A stretch of 64,000 nt of DNA, from contig NZ_OY729424.1 in assembly GCF_963422335.1 (NCBI RefSeq), positions 3,968,001 to 4,032,000 on the forward strand, written 5' to 3'. Of the stretch, positions 9,019 through 15,729 are shown piece by piece. Position 1 is the stretch's first letter. Each line of letters begins with the position of its first letter. This DNA comes from an uncultured Roseateles sp. GTDB taxonomy: Bacteria; Pseudomonadota; Gammaproteobacteria; Burkholderiales; Burkholderiaceae_C. The position numbers and the translations under genes were made by a program. Under the pieces are notes generated by a model, which saw nothing but the letters and a program-made list of their open reading frames with translations, was not told the DNA's origin and made no database searches.

Positions 9019-9034
9019 TGGCATGAAAAATGCA
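9019..9034 (+). promoter_or_regulatory. Sigma-54 -24/-12 promoter of the Tat-protein operon
   Basis: TGGCATGAAAAATGCA matches the sigma-54 consensus TGGCACG-N4-TTGCA with two mismatches and exact GG-N10-GC spacing. Transcription would start near 9045, giving a leader of about 135 nt before the GTG at 9179. Confidence 0.7.
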
Positions 9035-9178
9035 ATCGTCTGCCGACAAGAACGGTTATTGAGCGTGGCGGCCGGTTCAGAGGCAAGGTTCCGGGCAGGG
9101 CTCGCAACGGCAGCCCTTTTCGTGGCTATCGAAGGTTCTGTCGCTAGTTCCTCAATGAAATGATGTAGAGGCAGCACT

Positions 9179-9856
9179 GTGAGTGATTCCGACAACAATA
9201 TCCATCGCGACTCGGCGACACCGGGAATGGCTGGTCCATCCGACGCAGACGCCAAGCTTGCTCGGCGCAGGCGCTTTATCAAGCTGGGTGCGTCGGCGGT
9301 GCCTGTTGCAATGACGCTGGCGAGCCGCCCGGTGATGGCATGGGAGTGCCACACAACCTCGGCATGGGGTTCGGCGCAACTGACCAATATGACGGGCAGC
9401 GCCAAAACAAGGCTTGACGACACGGCTGTGCACAGCGCCGAGTGCTGGTACGTGACCGACTGGATGAGCAGTTCCAGCACGGCACCCTGCTGGCGGGCCC
9501 TGACCACCAAGTGTTATGGCAGTTCCAAGAGTTGCGACTATGGGCGGAGCAATTGCAAGATCTCCGATATATTCCCGCTGGGTCTGTCGGGCGTATCCAA
9601 TCCGACGACGAAGACTGCCTACTCAATCATTACCGGAACAGACGCCTTTGCCAAAGCGATTACGGTCGCGCGCCTGAATAGTATCTATGGAGCAGGCGCA
9701 TCAAATATTACGCTCTGTGTGTTCACCAATGGCAAGGATCAGATCCAGGAAATGGCGCGTCTGGGTGCTCTCTATGCGCCACCGAATAATACCGGCGTGA
9801 CTTGGTCCAAGACCGATATCACCACTTATCTGTACAACAGCTGGATAGCGCGCTGA
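9179..9856 (+). CDS. Tat-exported cysteine-rich protein of unknown function
   Basis: A 225-residue protein starting at GTG, with AGAGG seven bases upstream. Residues 28-54 form a twin-arginine signal: RRRRFIKLG fits the RRxFxK motif, followed by a hydrophobic stretch and a cleavable MA site before WECH. The mature part (about 170 residues) has seven cysteines (57, 89, 104, 112, 119, 126, 180), six of them within 70 residues, and aromatic-rich Ser/Thr/Asn stretches. I do not recognise the family. Tat export suggests that it folds or is modified in the cytoplasm before secretion. It is the first gene of an operon with PqqD-like, HprK-like and nucleotidyltransferase genes, so it is a candidate substrate of those proteins (inference). 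Its promoter shares the PrsR-type box with the PEP-CTERM gene. Confidence 0.75.
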   Translation: MSDSDNNIHRDSATPGMAGPSDADAKLARRRRFIKLGASAVPVAMTLASRPVMAWECHTTSAWGSAQLTNMTGSAKTRLDDTAVHSAECWYVTDWMSSSSTAPCWRALTTKCYGSSKSCDYGRSNCKISDIFPLGLSGVSNPTTKTAYSIITGTDAFAKAITVARLNSIYGAGASNITLCVFTNGKDQIQEMARLGALYAPPNNTGVTWSKTDITTYLYNSWIAR

Positions 9857-9858
9857 AT

Positions 9859-10188
9859 TTGACGATAAGCCAGGTATCCGTGGCACGCCAGCCTTTGGGC
9901 GAGACCATTTGGCGCACAGACGATTGTGCACAGGATTGCATCCGGTATTGGGATGATGAGGCGGGTGCCGTTTATTATTCGGCCCGCAGTGGTGATACTC
10001 ACCTGATCGACATGCTGGCCGTTGAATTGCATCACTTGCTTCGTTTGCGGCCCATGACCGAGCGGCAACTCTTGGAAGCGCTTGCCGACGCTGTCGAGCC
10101 GGGCCATGATATTGAGGCGGCCTCTCATCTGCATGAGAATCTGGTGCGGCTTCAAGGTATCGGGTTGCTGATCGAGTCGATCGATTGA
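9859..10188 (+). CDS. PqqD family protein of HPr-rel-A system
   Basis: About 109 residues from the TTG at 9859, two bases after the preceding stop; the frame is also open upstream with an ATG at 9802, but that would overlap the Tat-protein gene by 55 bases and add residues foreign to the family. The fold pattern (short beta start, a VYYSARSGDTHLID segment, then helical HHLLRLRPMTERQLLEAL) is that of PqqD-like proteins. PqqD relatives bind leader peptides of ribosomally made modified peptides. In the HPr-rel-A gene set this family sits next to an HprK-related kinase, as here. Which peptide it binds is unknown; the upstream Tat protein is the nearest candidate. Confidence 0.8.
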   Translation: MTISQVSVARQPLGETIWRTDDCAQDCIRYWDDEAGAVYYSARSGDTHLIDMLAVELHHLLRLRPMTERQLLEALADAVEPGHDIEAASHLHENLVRLQGIGLLIESID

Positions 10189-11102
10189 AGGTTTCCGATA
10201 TTTCCGAGGCCAGCCTGCGGGATCTGATCAGGCACGGCGAGTTGCTGTTGCAAATCTCGCCGTTCGTGACCCGTATCCGCTCCGATGTGCACAAGGTTGC
10301 CAGGGAAATCGCCTCCATGTATGGCGATTTCGCCGTCTGCTCGCCGGATACCTTTGCTGATTTCCATGTCGAGGTGGCGCTGGAGTCTGGGTTGCGGCGC
10401 TGGGTCAATCCGTTGGCACGGTTTGCCTTCGACGGCAAGCGTGCATTTGTGCCCCTGCCCGCCGAACAGGCCTTTCCCATGATCGAGTGGGGCTTGAATT
10501 GGTGCGTCGCCGCGCATGCCCATCAATACTTGATCATTCATGCCGCGGTCGTCGAGAAGGGCGGCCGTGCTGCCGTGCTACCGGCGCCGCCGGGATCCGG
10601 CAAGAGTACGCTGTGCGCTGGCCTGGTCAATCGGGGTTGGCGTTTGCTGTCGGATGAGTTGGCTCTGTACGACTTTGCCACGGGTCTGATCTACGGCATG
10701 GCGCGGCCTGTCAATTTGAAGAACGCCTCGATTGGCGTAATCCAGGCATTTGCGCCGGATGCTGTGTTCACACCCCCCGTACCGGACACCGCGAAGGGTA
10801 CGGTTGCGCTGATGCGACCGCCGACCCTCAGCGTGCAGCGCGCCACCGAGCCTGCGAAACCAGCCTGGGTGGTGCTGCCTAAATATCAGGCAAATTCCGA
10901 TGCACTGCTGTGCTCGCATGACAAGGCGCAAGCCTTCATGCTGGTGGCGGAGCAGTCGTTCAACTATGACATTCATGGCGTGCGCGGATTCAATGCCGTT
11001 GCTGATTTGCTCGATCAGTGCGCCAGCTATCGTTTCAGCTACAGCAACCTCGATGACGCTGTGCGCGTATTCGACCAGCTGGCGGCCGACTTGAACCCAT
11101 GA
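10185..11102 (+). CDS. HprK-related kinase A
   Basis: A 305-residue protein starting at TTG 10185, overlapping the PqqD-like stop by 4 bases. The N-terminal ~115 residues have no clear assignment. A P-loop, PPGSGKST (135-142), follows an HAAVV strand, as in the C-terminal kinase domain of HPr kinase/phosphorylase; the LLSDELALYD segment about 20 residues later resembles the acidic strand of the HprK core. It lacks the N-terminal DRTGG-type domain of true HprK, and no HPr gene is present here. Kinases of this kind are known tailoring enzymes in some lasso-peptide clusters. The likely reaction is ATP-dependent phosphorylation of a peptide or protein; the target is unproven. Confidence 0.85.
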   Translation: MKVSDISEASLRDLIRHGELLLQISPFVTRIRSDVHKVAREIASMYGDFAVCSPDTFADFHVEVALESGLRRWVNPLARFAFDGKRAFVPLPAEQAFPMIEWGLNWCVAAHAHQYLIIHAAVVEKGGRAAVLPAPPGSGKSTLCAGLVNRGWRLLSDELALYDFATGLIYGMARPVNLKNASIGVIQAFAPDAVFTPPVPDTAKGTVALMRPPTLSVQRATEPAKPAWVVLPKYQANSDALLCSHDKAQAFMLVAEQSFNYDIHGVRGFNAVADLLDQCASYRFSYSNLDDAVRVFDQLAADLNP

Positions 11103-12253
11103 TCACGCAAGCAAGGCAAAGCCTGGTTGCGCAGGCCCTGATCGCTCCGGAAAGCCTGACGCAGTTGTCGGCGCTGCAGTGGGATTTGCTGGTGCGGCAA
11201 GCCAGGCGAGCCAATCTGCTGGCCAAGCTGGCGTTGCTGCTTGACGATTGCGGGCGCTTGGCCGGTGTGCCGTCGGCCGCCAGGCTGCACTTGCAGGCTG
11301 CTTTGCGCATCGCGGAGCGCCAGCAGGTGGCGCTTCGCTGGGAGGTCGAATGTATTCGGCGGGCGCTGGCCGATGTCCCGTTGCCGGTGATCTTGCTCAA
11401 AGGTGCGGCCTACGCCATGGCCGGCTTGCCTGCCTCAAGGGGGCGCATGTTTGCCGATGTGGATGTACTCGTGCCTCGAGCCTTGATCGCCAAGGTGGAG
11501 AGTGCGCTCACCATACACGGTTGGCGTGGTGAGGACATGGACGCCTACGACCAGCACTACTACCGCGCATGGATGCATGAAATTCCGCCCATGCGGCATA
11601 TGAGGCGCAGCACCAGCATTGATGTGCATCACACCATTCTTCCCGAGATAGCTCGGAGCAGGGTGAACACGGCCGCGCTGTTCCAGGGGGTAACGCCGAT
11701 ACCGGGGCACCCTGGGGTCGAAATCCTGCAGCCCACCGACATGCTGCTGCACAGTGCCGCGCATCTGTTCCATGAAGGCGAGCTGGAGAATGGCTTGCGC
11801 GATCTGTTTGACCTTGATGGCCTGCTGAGAGACTTTGGTCGGGATGCCGGCTTTTGGGCGGAGCTGGTGCCACGTGCCAAAGTGCTGGGGCTGGCGAGGC
11901 CGCTGTACTACGCCTTGCGCTACACCAGCGCCATGCTCAACACGCCCGTGCCGCCTGGTGTGTTGGCGGCAAGCGCTGTGGCAGGCCAGCCCTCTAGGCT
12001 GCAGTTGGCCCTGATGGATGCATGCTATGTCCGTGCGCTGCAGCCGATGCACGGCAGTTGCGATCGGCGCGGCACCTGGTTGGCCCGGTTGGCGCTGTAC
12101 GTTCGTTCGCATTGGTTGCGAATGCCTTTGCATCTGCTCAGCTATCACCTGCTTCGCAAGGCATTGAAGTCCGCCAAACCGATTGCTGCTGACGCGCAAC
12201 ACATGGGTGTGCCCCCAAGGCCGGTCGGCGATGACCAAGTGCCTCGGGCCTAG
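11099..12253 (+). CDS. Nucleotidyltransferase family protein (NTP_transf_5 type)
   Basis: 384 residues; its ATG overlaps the stop of the kinase (ATGA). The diagnostic segment near residues 99-126 runs ILLKGAAYAM ... RMFADVDVLVPR: a KG strand, an Arg, then a DxDxL metal site of the polymerase-beta-like superfamily. A later HLFHEGEL/DLFDLDGLL segment is also typical of this uncharacterised family. Such genes accompany HprK-related kinases both in HPr-rel-A sets and in certain lasso-peptide clusters. It probably transfers a nucleotidyl group, or handles a nucleotide-linked product, within the same pathway. The last four bases overlap the 3' end of the convergent phosphatase gene. Confidence 0.82.
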   Translation: MITQARQSLVAQALIAPESLTQLSALQWDLLVRQARRANLLAKLALLLDDCGRLAGVPSAARLHLQAALRIAERQQVALRWEVECIRRALADVPLPVILLKGAAYAMAGLPASRGRMFADVDVLVPRALIAKVESALTIHGWRGEDMDAYDQHYYRAWMHEIPPMRHMRRSTSIDVHHTILPEIARSRVNTAALFQGVTPIPGHPGVEILQPTDMLLHSAAHLFHEGELENGLRDLFDLDGLLRDFGRDAGFWAELVPRAKVLGLARPLYYALRYTSAMLNTPVPPGVLAASAVAGQPSRLQLALMDACYVRALQPMHGSCDRRGTWLARLALYVRSHWLRMPLHLLSYHLLRKALKSAKPIAADAQHMGVPPRPVGDDQVPRA

Positions 12254-12762
12254 GTGCGGGGATCCCGGGCCTTGATGGCCTGCAGCAAGGCCTTGGCGCC
12301 GAGCTCGCACAAGTCCAGCACCCGCTCGAAACCCTGCAGGCTGCCGTAGTACGGGTCTGGAATGTCTTGGCCGCTCATGCTGGGCACCAGGTCGAGAAAC
12401 AACTTCAGTTTGCGCTGGTGTTCGGCTGGGCATTGGCGCCGCAACTCAGCCAACACGCTCTGATCCATGGCGAGTATCAAGTCGAAGTCGATGAAGTCCT
12501 TCGACTTGATGCGCCGCGAGCGCTCTTTGCTGGGCGCGTAGCCTCGTTGCTTCAGAACCTGCTGAGCGCGCGCATCGGTTTTCTCGCCGACGGCGCCGGC
12601 AAATATGCCTGCTGATTGGAATCTCGGTGTGGCATTTCGGCGCCACAGGCGCGCCAGGGGCGAGCGAGGGCGGTCCTGCGCTTGTGCCAGTGTTGTCGCC
12701 ACCACACTGGCGATCGGCGATCGGCAGATGTTGGCCGCACACACCATCAGCACTCTAGTCAT
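12250..12762 (-). CDS. Low-molecular-weight protein-tyrosine phosphatase
   Basis: 170 residues. The CX5R phosphate loop is C8-AANIC-R14-S at the N-terminus, the usual place for this family, and a DPYYG segment near residue 132 carries the general-acid Asp. An insertion of about 25 residues after the P-loop makes it slightly longer than typical Wzb/Etp enzymes. In EPS loci these enzymes dephosphorylate the tyrosine autokinase, here encoded at 18036-18944. It also lies tail to tail with the HprK-kinase operon, so an alternative substrate is possible. Transcription from the PEP-CTERM gene upstream is probably cut by the terminator at 12788-12813, so it may have its own promoter in the 70-bp gap. 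Confidence 0.93.
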   Translation of the reverse strand: MTRVLMVCAANICRSPIASVVATTLAQAQDRPRSPLARLWRRNATPRFQSAGIFAGAVGEKTDARAQQVLKQRGYAPSKERSRRIKSKDFIDFDLILAMDQSVLAELRRQCPAEHQRKLKLFLDLVPSMSGQDIPDPYYGSLQGFERVLDLCELGAKALLQAIKARDPRT

Positions 12763-12787
12763 GTTGGCAATTTTATTCAGGCAAAGG

Positions 12788-12813
12788 AAAAGGGAGCCAA
12801 AGGCTCCCTTTTT
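12788..12813 (-). terminator. Intrinsic terminator of the PEP-CTERM gene
   Basis: AGGGAGCC (12791-12798) and GGCTCCCT (12802-12809) form a perfect 8-bp stem with a 3-nt loop, extended by A/T pairs to 11 bp. The stem is flanked by A-runs and T-runs on both sides, so it could work in either direction. It lies 19 bp after the PEP-CTERM stop codon on the minus strand. Confidence 0.85.
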
Positions 12814-12831
12814 GGTCCCGACGAAGCGAGA

Positions 12832-13749
12832 TTACTTCATGCGGCGGCGCGTAACAGCACCGGCGCCCAGCAGGGCAATACCAATCAGGGCAATGCTCGT
12901 GGGTTCAGGAATGTCAGTGATCGCAGCATTGGACGACTGGTTGATCGAGAACGAGTAGGTCGTGCCCTTCACGAACGTGGCTGCAGTAGACGACAGCAGT
13001 CCGGTGTACGCGAAAGAGTCGTTCTCGGACGCGCCGCTGGAGAAGAAGCTCTTGTTCAGCTCGCTCGGAGCGAAGCTGATCAGCACGGTGTTGCCTTGCT
13101 TGATCGTGATATTCCAGCCGTAGCCAGCATCGGCCGAAGCATGCTCGGCGCTGCCGTTCAGCGGGTCAACCCAGGACTGCAGGAAGGCATCCACGCCCAC
13201 CACGATGGCGCTGGAGAAGGTCGTACCGACGGTGAAGGTGCCGGAAATGTTGCCACCATTCTTGATGGTCGCGTTGGCGCTGCCATGATTCGTCGGGCCG
13301 GTGGCCACCGCATCAGCGCGGGTCAGGCCTTGGATCGAGCCGCCGATCGCCGTACCCGAAATGCGCATGTCGCCCAAGGCATAGTTGGCTTGGCCGGGGA
13401 CGGCGATGTGGTTGGTGGCGTTCTCGAGGCCACCCGAGGTGCCGTTGTACAGGCCAGCAGCCGTGGCGCAGTCGCCAGCGCAACGATAGCCGATGTCCAG
13501 CGTGGTGGCGCCAGAAACGCCACCGCTGCCCGGGCCAACACCACCGGCGGTCACATTGTTGTAGTCGGCGCTGGCGTTGCCAGTGCGGCTTTCATTGGTG
13601 ATGGTCAGTGCCAGGCCGCCCGGGGGGTTCAGGAAGCCCAGGGCCGTGACGTTCATGTTGGCGATGGCAACAGCACCTGCGTGTGCAGGCACAGCCATCA
13701 GGGGCGCAATGGAAGCGATCAGTACTGCAAGCAGCTTTTGTTTCATCAT
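12832..13749 (-). CDS. PEP-CTERM sorting domain protein
   Basis: 305 residues. A Sec signal peptide (MMKQKLLAVLIASIAPLMA..AHA, about 1-24) leads the protein. The C-terminus is a textbook exosortase signal: IPEP motif, a hydrophobic segment (TSIALIGIALLGAGAV), and a basic tail RRRMK. XrtA (23566-25137) should cleave at the PEP region and pass the protein to the cell surface or EPS. The middle is rich in Gly, Asn, Ala and Thr and predicted mostly beta, with two nearby cysteines (YRCAGDC); it matches no function I know. GGAG lies just before the ATG. A sigma-54 element and the 17-bp box lie upstream, so it is a likely PrsR target. It is the only clear PEP-CTERM substrate in the window. Confidence 0.95.
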   Translation of the reverse strand: MMKQKLLAVLIASIAPLMAVPAHAGAVAIANMNVTALGFLNPPGGLALTITNESRTGNASADYNNVTAGGVGPGSGGVSGATTLDIGYRCAGDCATAAGLYNGTSGGLENATNHIAVPGQANYALGDMRISGTAIGGSIQGLTRADAVATGPTNHGSANATIKNGGNISGTFTVGTTFSSAIVVGVDAFLQSWVDPLNGSAEHASADAGYGWNITIKQGNTVLISFAPSELNKSFFSSGASENDSFAYTGLLSSTAATFVKGTTYSFSINQSSNAAITDIPEPTSIALIGIALLGAGAVTRRRMK

Positions 13750-13789
13750 CGTTCTCCGTCAGAAAGAAGGTAGGTTACGGCGACATATA

Positions 13790-13805
13790 AGCACGACCTG
13801 TGCCA
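13790..13805 (-). promoter_or_regulatory. Sigma-54 -24/-12 promoter of the PEP-CTERM gene
   Basis: On the minus strand the sequence reads TGGCACAGGTCGTGCT, matching TGGCAC-N5-TTGC-T with one mismatch and exact GG-N10-GC spacing. Transcription should start near 13779, about 30 nt before the start codon. Confidence 0.85.
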
Positions 13806-13890
13806 GCTTTGTCTGGAGTTGACTAGGTGCTTGATTCAAAAGGATTTTTTGGTGAAATTGGAATTTCCCGCAAGGCCTGAGAATTGGCGG

Positions 13891-13907
13891 TGTAAATTTT
13901 GCCGACA
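13891..13907 (-). promoter_or_regulatory. Putative PrsR-binding PEP-CTERM box
   Basis: The minus strand reads TGTCGGCAAAATTTACA. It shares TGTCGG-N5-TTTACA with the copy at 8913-8929. It lies in the gap between the FAD oxidase stop (13920) and the PEP-CTERM promoter, about 87-100 bp upstream of the -24 GG, a normal enhancer distance. A PEP-CTERM-box regulator gene (prsR) is 10 kb away in the same window. Confidence 0.75.
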
Positions 13908-13919
13908 GGGCAGGCGCGA

Positions 13920-15521
13920 TCAGCGGTAGCGTCCGGGGGACAGGATGTCGTGCTCATCCAGTGCTTGACGCAACTTGTTGCTCATGGCGCCGGACAGTGG
14001 GTGCCCGAGCGAATATGCCTGCAGGGCATCGATGCCGAGGCGGTAGGGATAGCTGCCCAATGCGCTGCCGCGCTGCAGCAAATCCTGATAGCAGTCCTTG
14101 GCATGTTGGAGTGCGCTTGCATCGCCACGGTCAAAAATCAGGGGCACGGTGCTGTCGAACAGCTTGTCGCTCAGCGTGGTGAGGGTGATGAGGGGCTCTA
14201 TGCGGTGGCGCGGCGCCACCTCCTTGACCATTTCAACGAAGCTGCGGACTCCCTGTGGCCGCATCGGCACCAAGGGTGCGTACCAGATCAGGCCGCAATC
14301 ATCGCGGGAAGGGTGTCGCGATGCGCCGCTGAAGGGGGTTGGGTTGCGCCAGTAAGCCAGCGGCAACGCTGTTTCGTTGGGGCGCCCCTCCACCAATTCC
14401 ACCGACTTGGCCAGCAGGGCGGTGGTGGTGCTCAGCCGTGCAGCCCAAGAGCCGGGGATCCATCGTGACGCTCGGGCCACCCACCCGGCTTCAGTCGCCG
14501 TCAGGAACAGGACCCGGCTGGCGACGCCGCGCAGCGCAGCGCGAATCTCCTTCTGTGCCGCTTTTACCATTCTGTGGCTGCCGTACAGCGTGCCAAACCC
14601 CGTCCAAGGCAAGATCTGGGATTGCCGTCCCATGGCCTCGACAAGTGCCTCCGGGATCACCCCATCCTGGCCCAATTTACTCAAGGGATAAGGTACGGAC
14701 ATGGCCAGTACCCGATGCCGATTCATCAGATTCACGGCGCCTACCGTTCCGGGCAGGCTGCGGAGTATGTGACGAATGCGTTCAATAGCCGGCTCCAGCA
14801 GCGCATCGTCCTTCAAACTGAATAGGCACACTTTGACGCATTCCGGTCGCCGAGCCAGCAAAATACTGATGCGCGTGACGACTCCAAAGCCGCTTTGGGT
14901 GAACAATCCGTTCAGATAGGGGCCGATTCCCCATTTGAACAAATGAGCCAGATCTGCATTGCCCGCTTCATGCAGGGCACTGCGGTAGGTGCTGCCATCT
15001 GCCAGCACGGCTTCAATATCAGTCACTGCGCCAAAATGGTCGACATAGGGTGTGACCCCATAGCCACGCTCCAGGGCGTTGCCGAGCAGGCTGCAATCCG
15101 GCCCCGCCCCAGTGACCGGCACCAGAAAGTCATGGCCGCCATCGTCCAGGAATTTGGCCAGCATGCCCTGGGTGACGCCCGGCTCAACGGTGACTACGCC
15201 CAGCTCGGCGTCAAAGTGCAGGATGCCTTGAAGGGCGCCCAGGTCGATGATCACGCAGCCGTCCTGCGCGGGCATGGCACTGCCGTAGCCCCAATTGCGC
15301 CCCGTACTCAGGGGATATACCGGTATGCGGTAATGGTGTGCAATGCGCATCACCTGTGGAAGCAGGTCGGAAGCCAGAATGCGCAAGGCAGCTGGAATCT
15401 GCCGACTCACCCCGCTGGCGTCCTTGCCATATGCTTGCATCACGGCTTGACCGAGTAGAACCTGATCCGGACTCAGCAGGTTTTGCCACTCGGCCACAGC
15501 GGCATCCAAATTTGTTGACAT
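13920..15521 (-). CDS. FAD-binding oxidase of the VAO/PCMH family
   Basis: 533 residues. The N-terminal half is a PCMH-type FAD domain: PLSTGRNWGYGSAMP carries the pyrophosphate-binding turn, VIIDLGALQGI and VTVEPGVTQGML follow, and the VPVTGAGPDCSLLGNALERGYG segment is typical of p-cresol methylhydroxylase and vanillyl-alcohol oxidase relatives. The C-terminal half is the substrate-cap domain, with WYAPLVP and a closing LSPGRYR. No signal peptide is seen, so it is probably cytoplasmic. The substrate is unknown; aromatic alcohols are usual for the family, although sugar or polyol oxidation also occurs among relatives. It is not a standard member of XrtA loci and may be a local insertion between the PEP-CTERM gene and the EPS operon. 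Confidence 0.85.
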   Translation of the reverse strand: MSTNLDAAVAEWQNLLSPDQVLLGQAVMQAYGKDASGVSRQIPAALRILASDLLPQVMRIAHHYRIPVYPLSTGRNWGYGSAMPAQDGCVIIDLGALQGILHFDAELGVVTVEPGVTQGMLAKFLDDGGHDFLVPVTGAGPDCSLLGNALERGYGVTPYVDHFGAVTDIEAVLADGSTYRSALHEAGNADLAHLFKWGIGPYLNGLFTQSGFGVVTRISILLARRPECVKVCLFSLKDDALLEPAIERIRHILRSLPGTVGAVNLMNRHRVLAMSVPYPLSKLGQDGVIPEALVEAMGRQSQILPWTGFGTLYGSHRMVKAAQKEIRAALRGVASRVLFLTATEAGWVARASRWIPGSWAARLSTTTALLAKSVELVEGRPNETALPLAYWRNPTPFSGASRHPSRDDCGLIWYAPLVPMRPQGVRSFVEMVKEVAPRHRIEPLITLTTLSDKLFDSTVPLIFDRGDASALQHAKDCYQDLLQRGSALGSYPYRLGIDALQAYSLGHPLSGAMSNKLRQALDEHDILSPGRYR

Positions 15522-15556
15522 TTTCTGCTACTGTGAATTTGTACGCTATTGTTCAC

Positions 15557-15574
15557 GGCGGCAGGGATGCCGCC
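15557..15574. repeat. Hairpin in the divergent oxidase/EPS-operon control region
   Basis: GGCGGCA and TGCCGCC form a perfect 7-bp stem around a 4-nt loop (GGGA). It lies between the start of the FAD oxidase (minus strand) and the start of the EPS operon (plus strand). It may act in the 5' leader of one transcript or serve as a protein site. Confidence 0.45.
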
Positions 15575-15584
15575 TGTGCGATGC

Positions 15585-15602
15585 TGTCAAACAGCTGTGA
15601 CA
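15585..15602. promoter_or_regulatory. TGTCA-N8-TGACA dyad, possible operator of EPS operon
   Basis: TGTCAAACAGCTGTGACA is an inverted repeat of 5-bp half-sites with an inner CAGCTG. It lies about 128 bp upstream of the first EPS gene. The same half-sites recur at 6634-6648 with shorter spacing. No clean -24/-12 or -35/-10 pair could be assigned nearby, so the promoter of the 25-kb operon remains unlocated within 15603-15729. Confidence 0.35.
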
Positions 15603-15729
15603 TGATAGTCTGTTACAAAACGCTGGGGCTTGCTCCTTGAGGCGCCAGCAGGCCCACAGATATTTGTAGCCATTCTGGATTCAAGTCTGGTCTCGTCGAC
15701 CACCATCCGATTTTTTGAGGGGACGCGCT

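Larger units (their letters stand above)
8834..9178. other. 345-bp non-coding control region before the Tat-protein operon
   Basis: No convincing gene is seen. A 73-codon frame (8942-9163, +) is dismissed because the sigma-54 element lies inside it and its product looks like nothing known. The region carries the 17-bp box at 8913-8929 and a -24/-12 element at 9019-9034. A small CCGC..GCGG dyad lies near 8875-8893 without a T-run. Confidence 0.6.

Noticed and set aside
8942..9163. 73-codon plus-strand frame before the Tat-protein gene
   Set aside because: It contains the sigma-54 element, has no ribosome site, and its product has no recognisable feature.
12616..13773. 385-codon plus-strand frame across the PEP-CTERM gene
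   Set aside because: The minus strand encodes an unmistakable PEP-CTERM protein with signal peptide, tail and terminator; the plus frame is a shadow.
15561..15576. Minus-strand GG-N10-GC spacing upstream of the FAD oxidase
   Set aside because: It falls on the 15557-15574 hairpin and lacks the TGGCAC and TTGC contexts.
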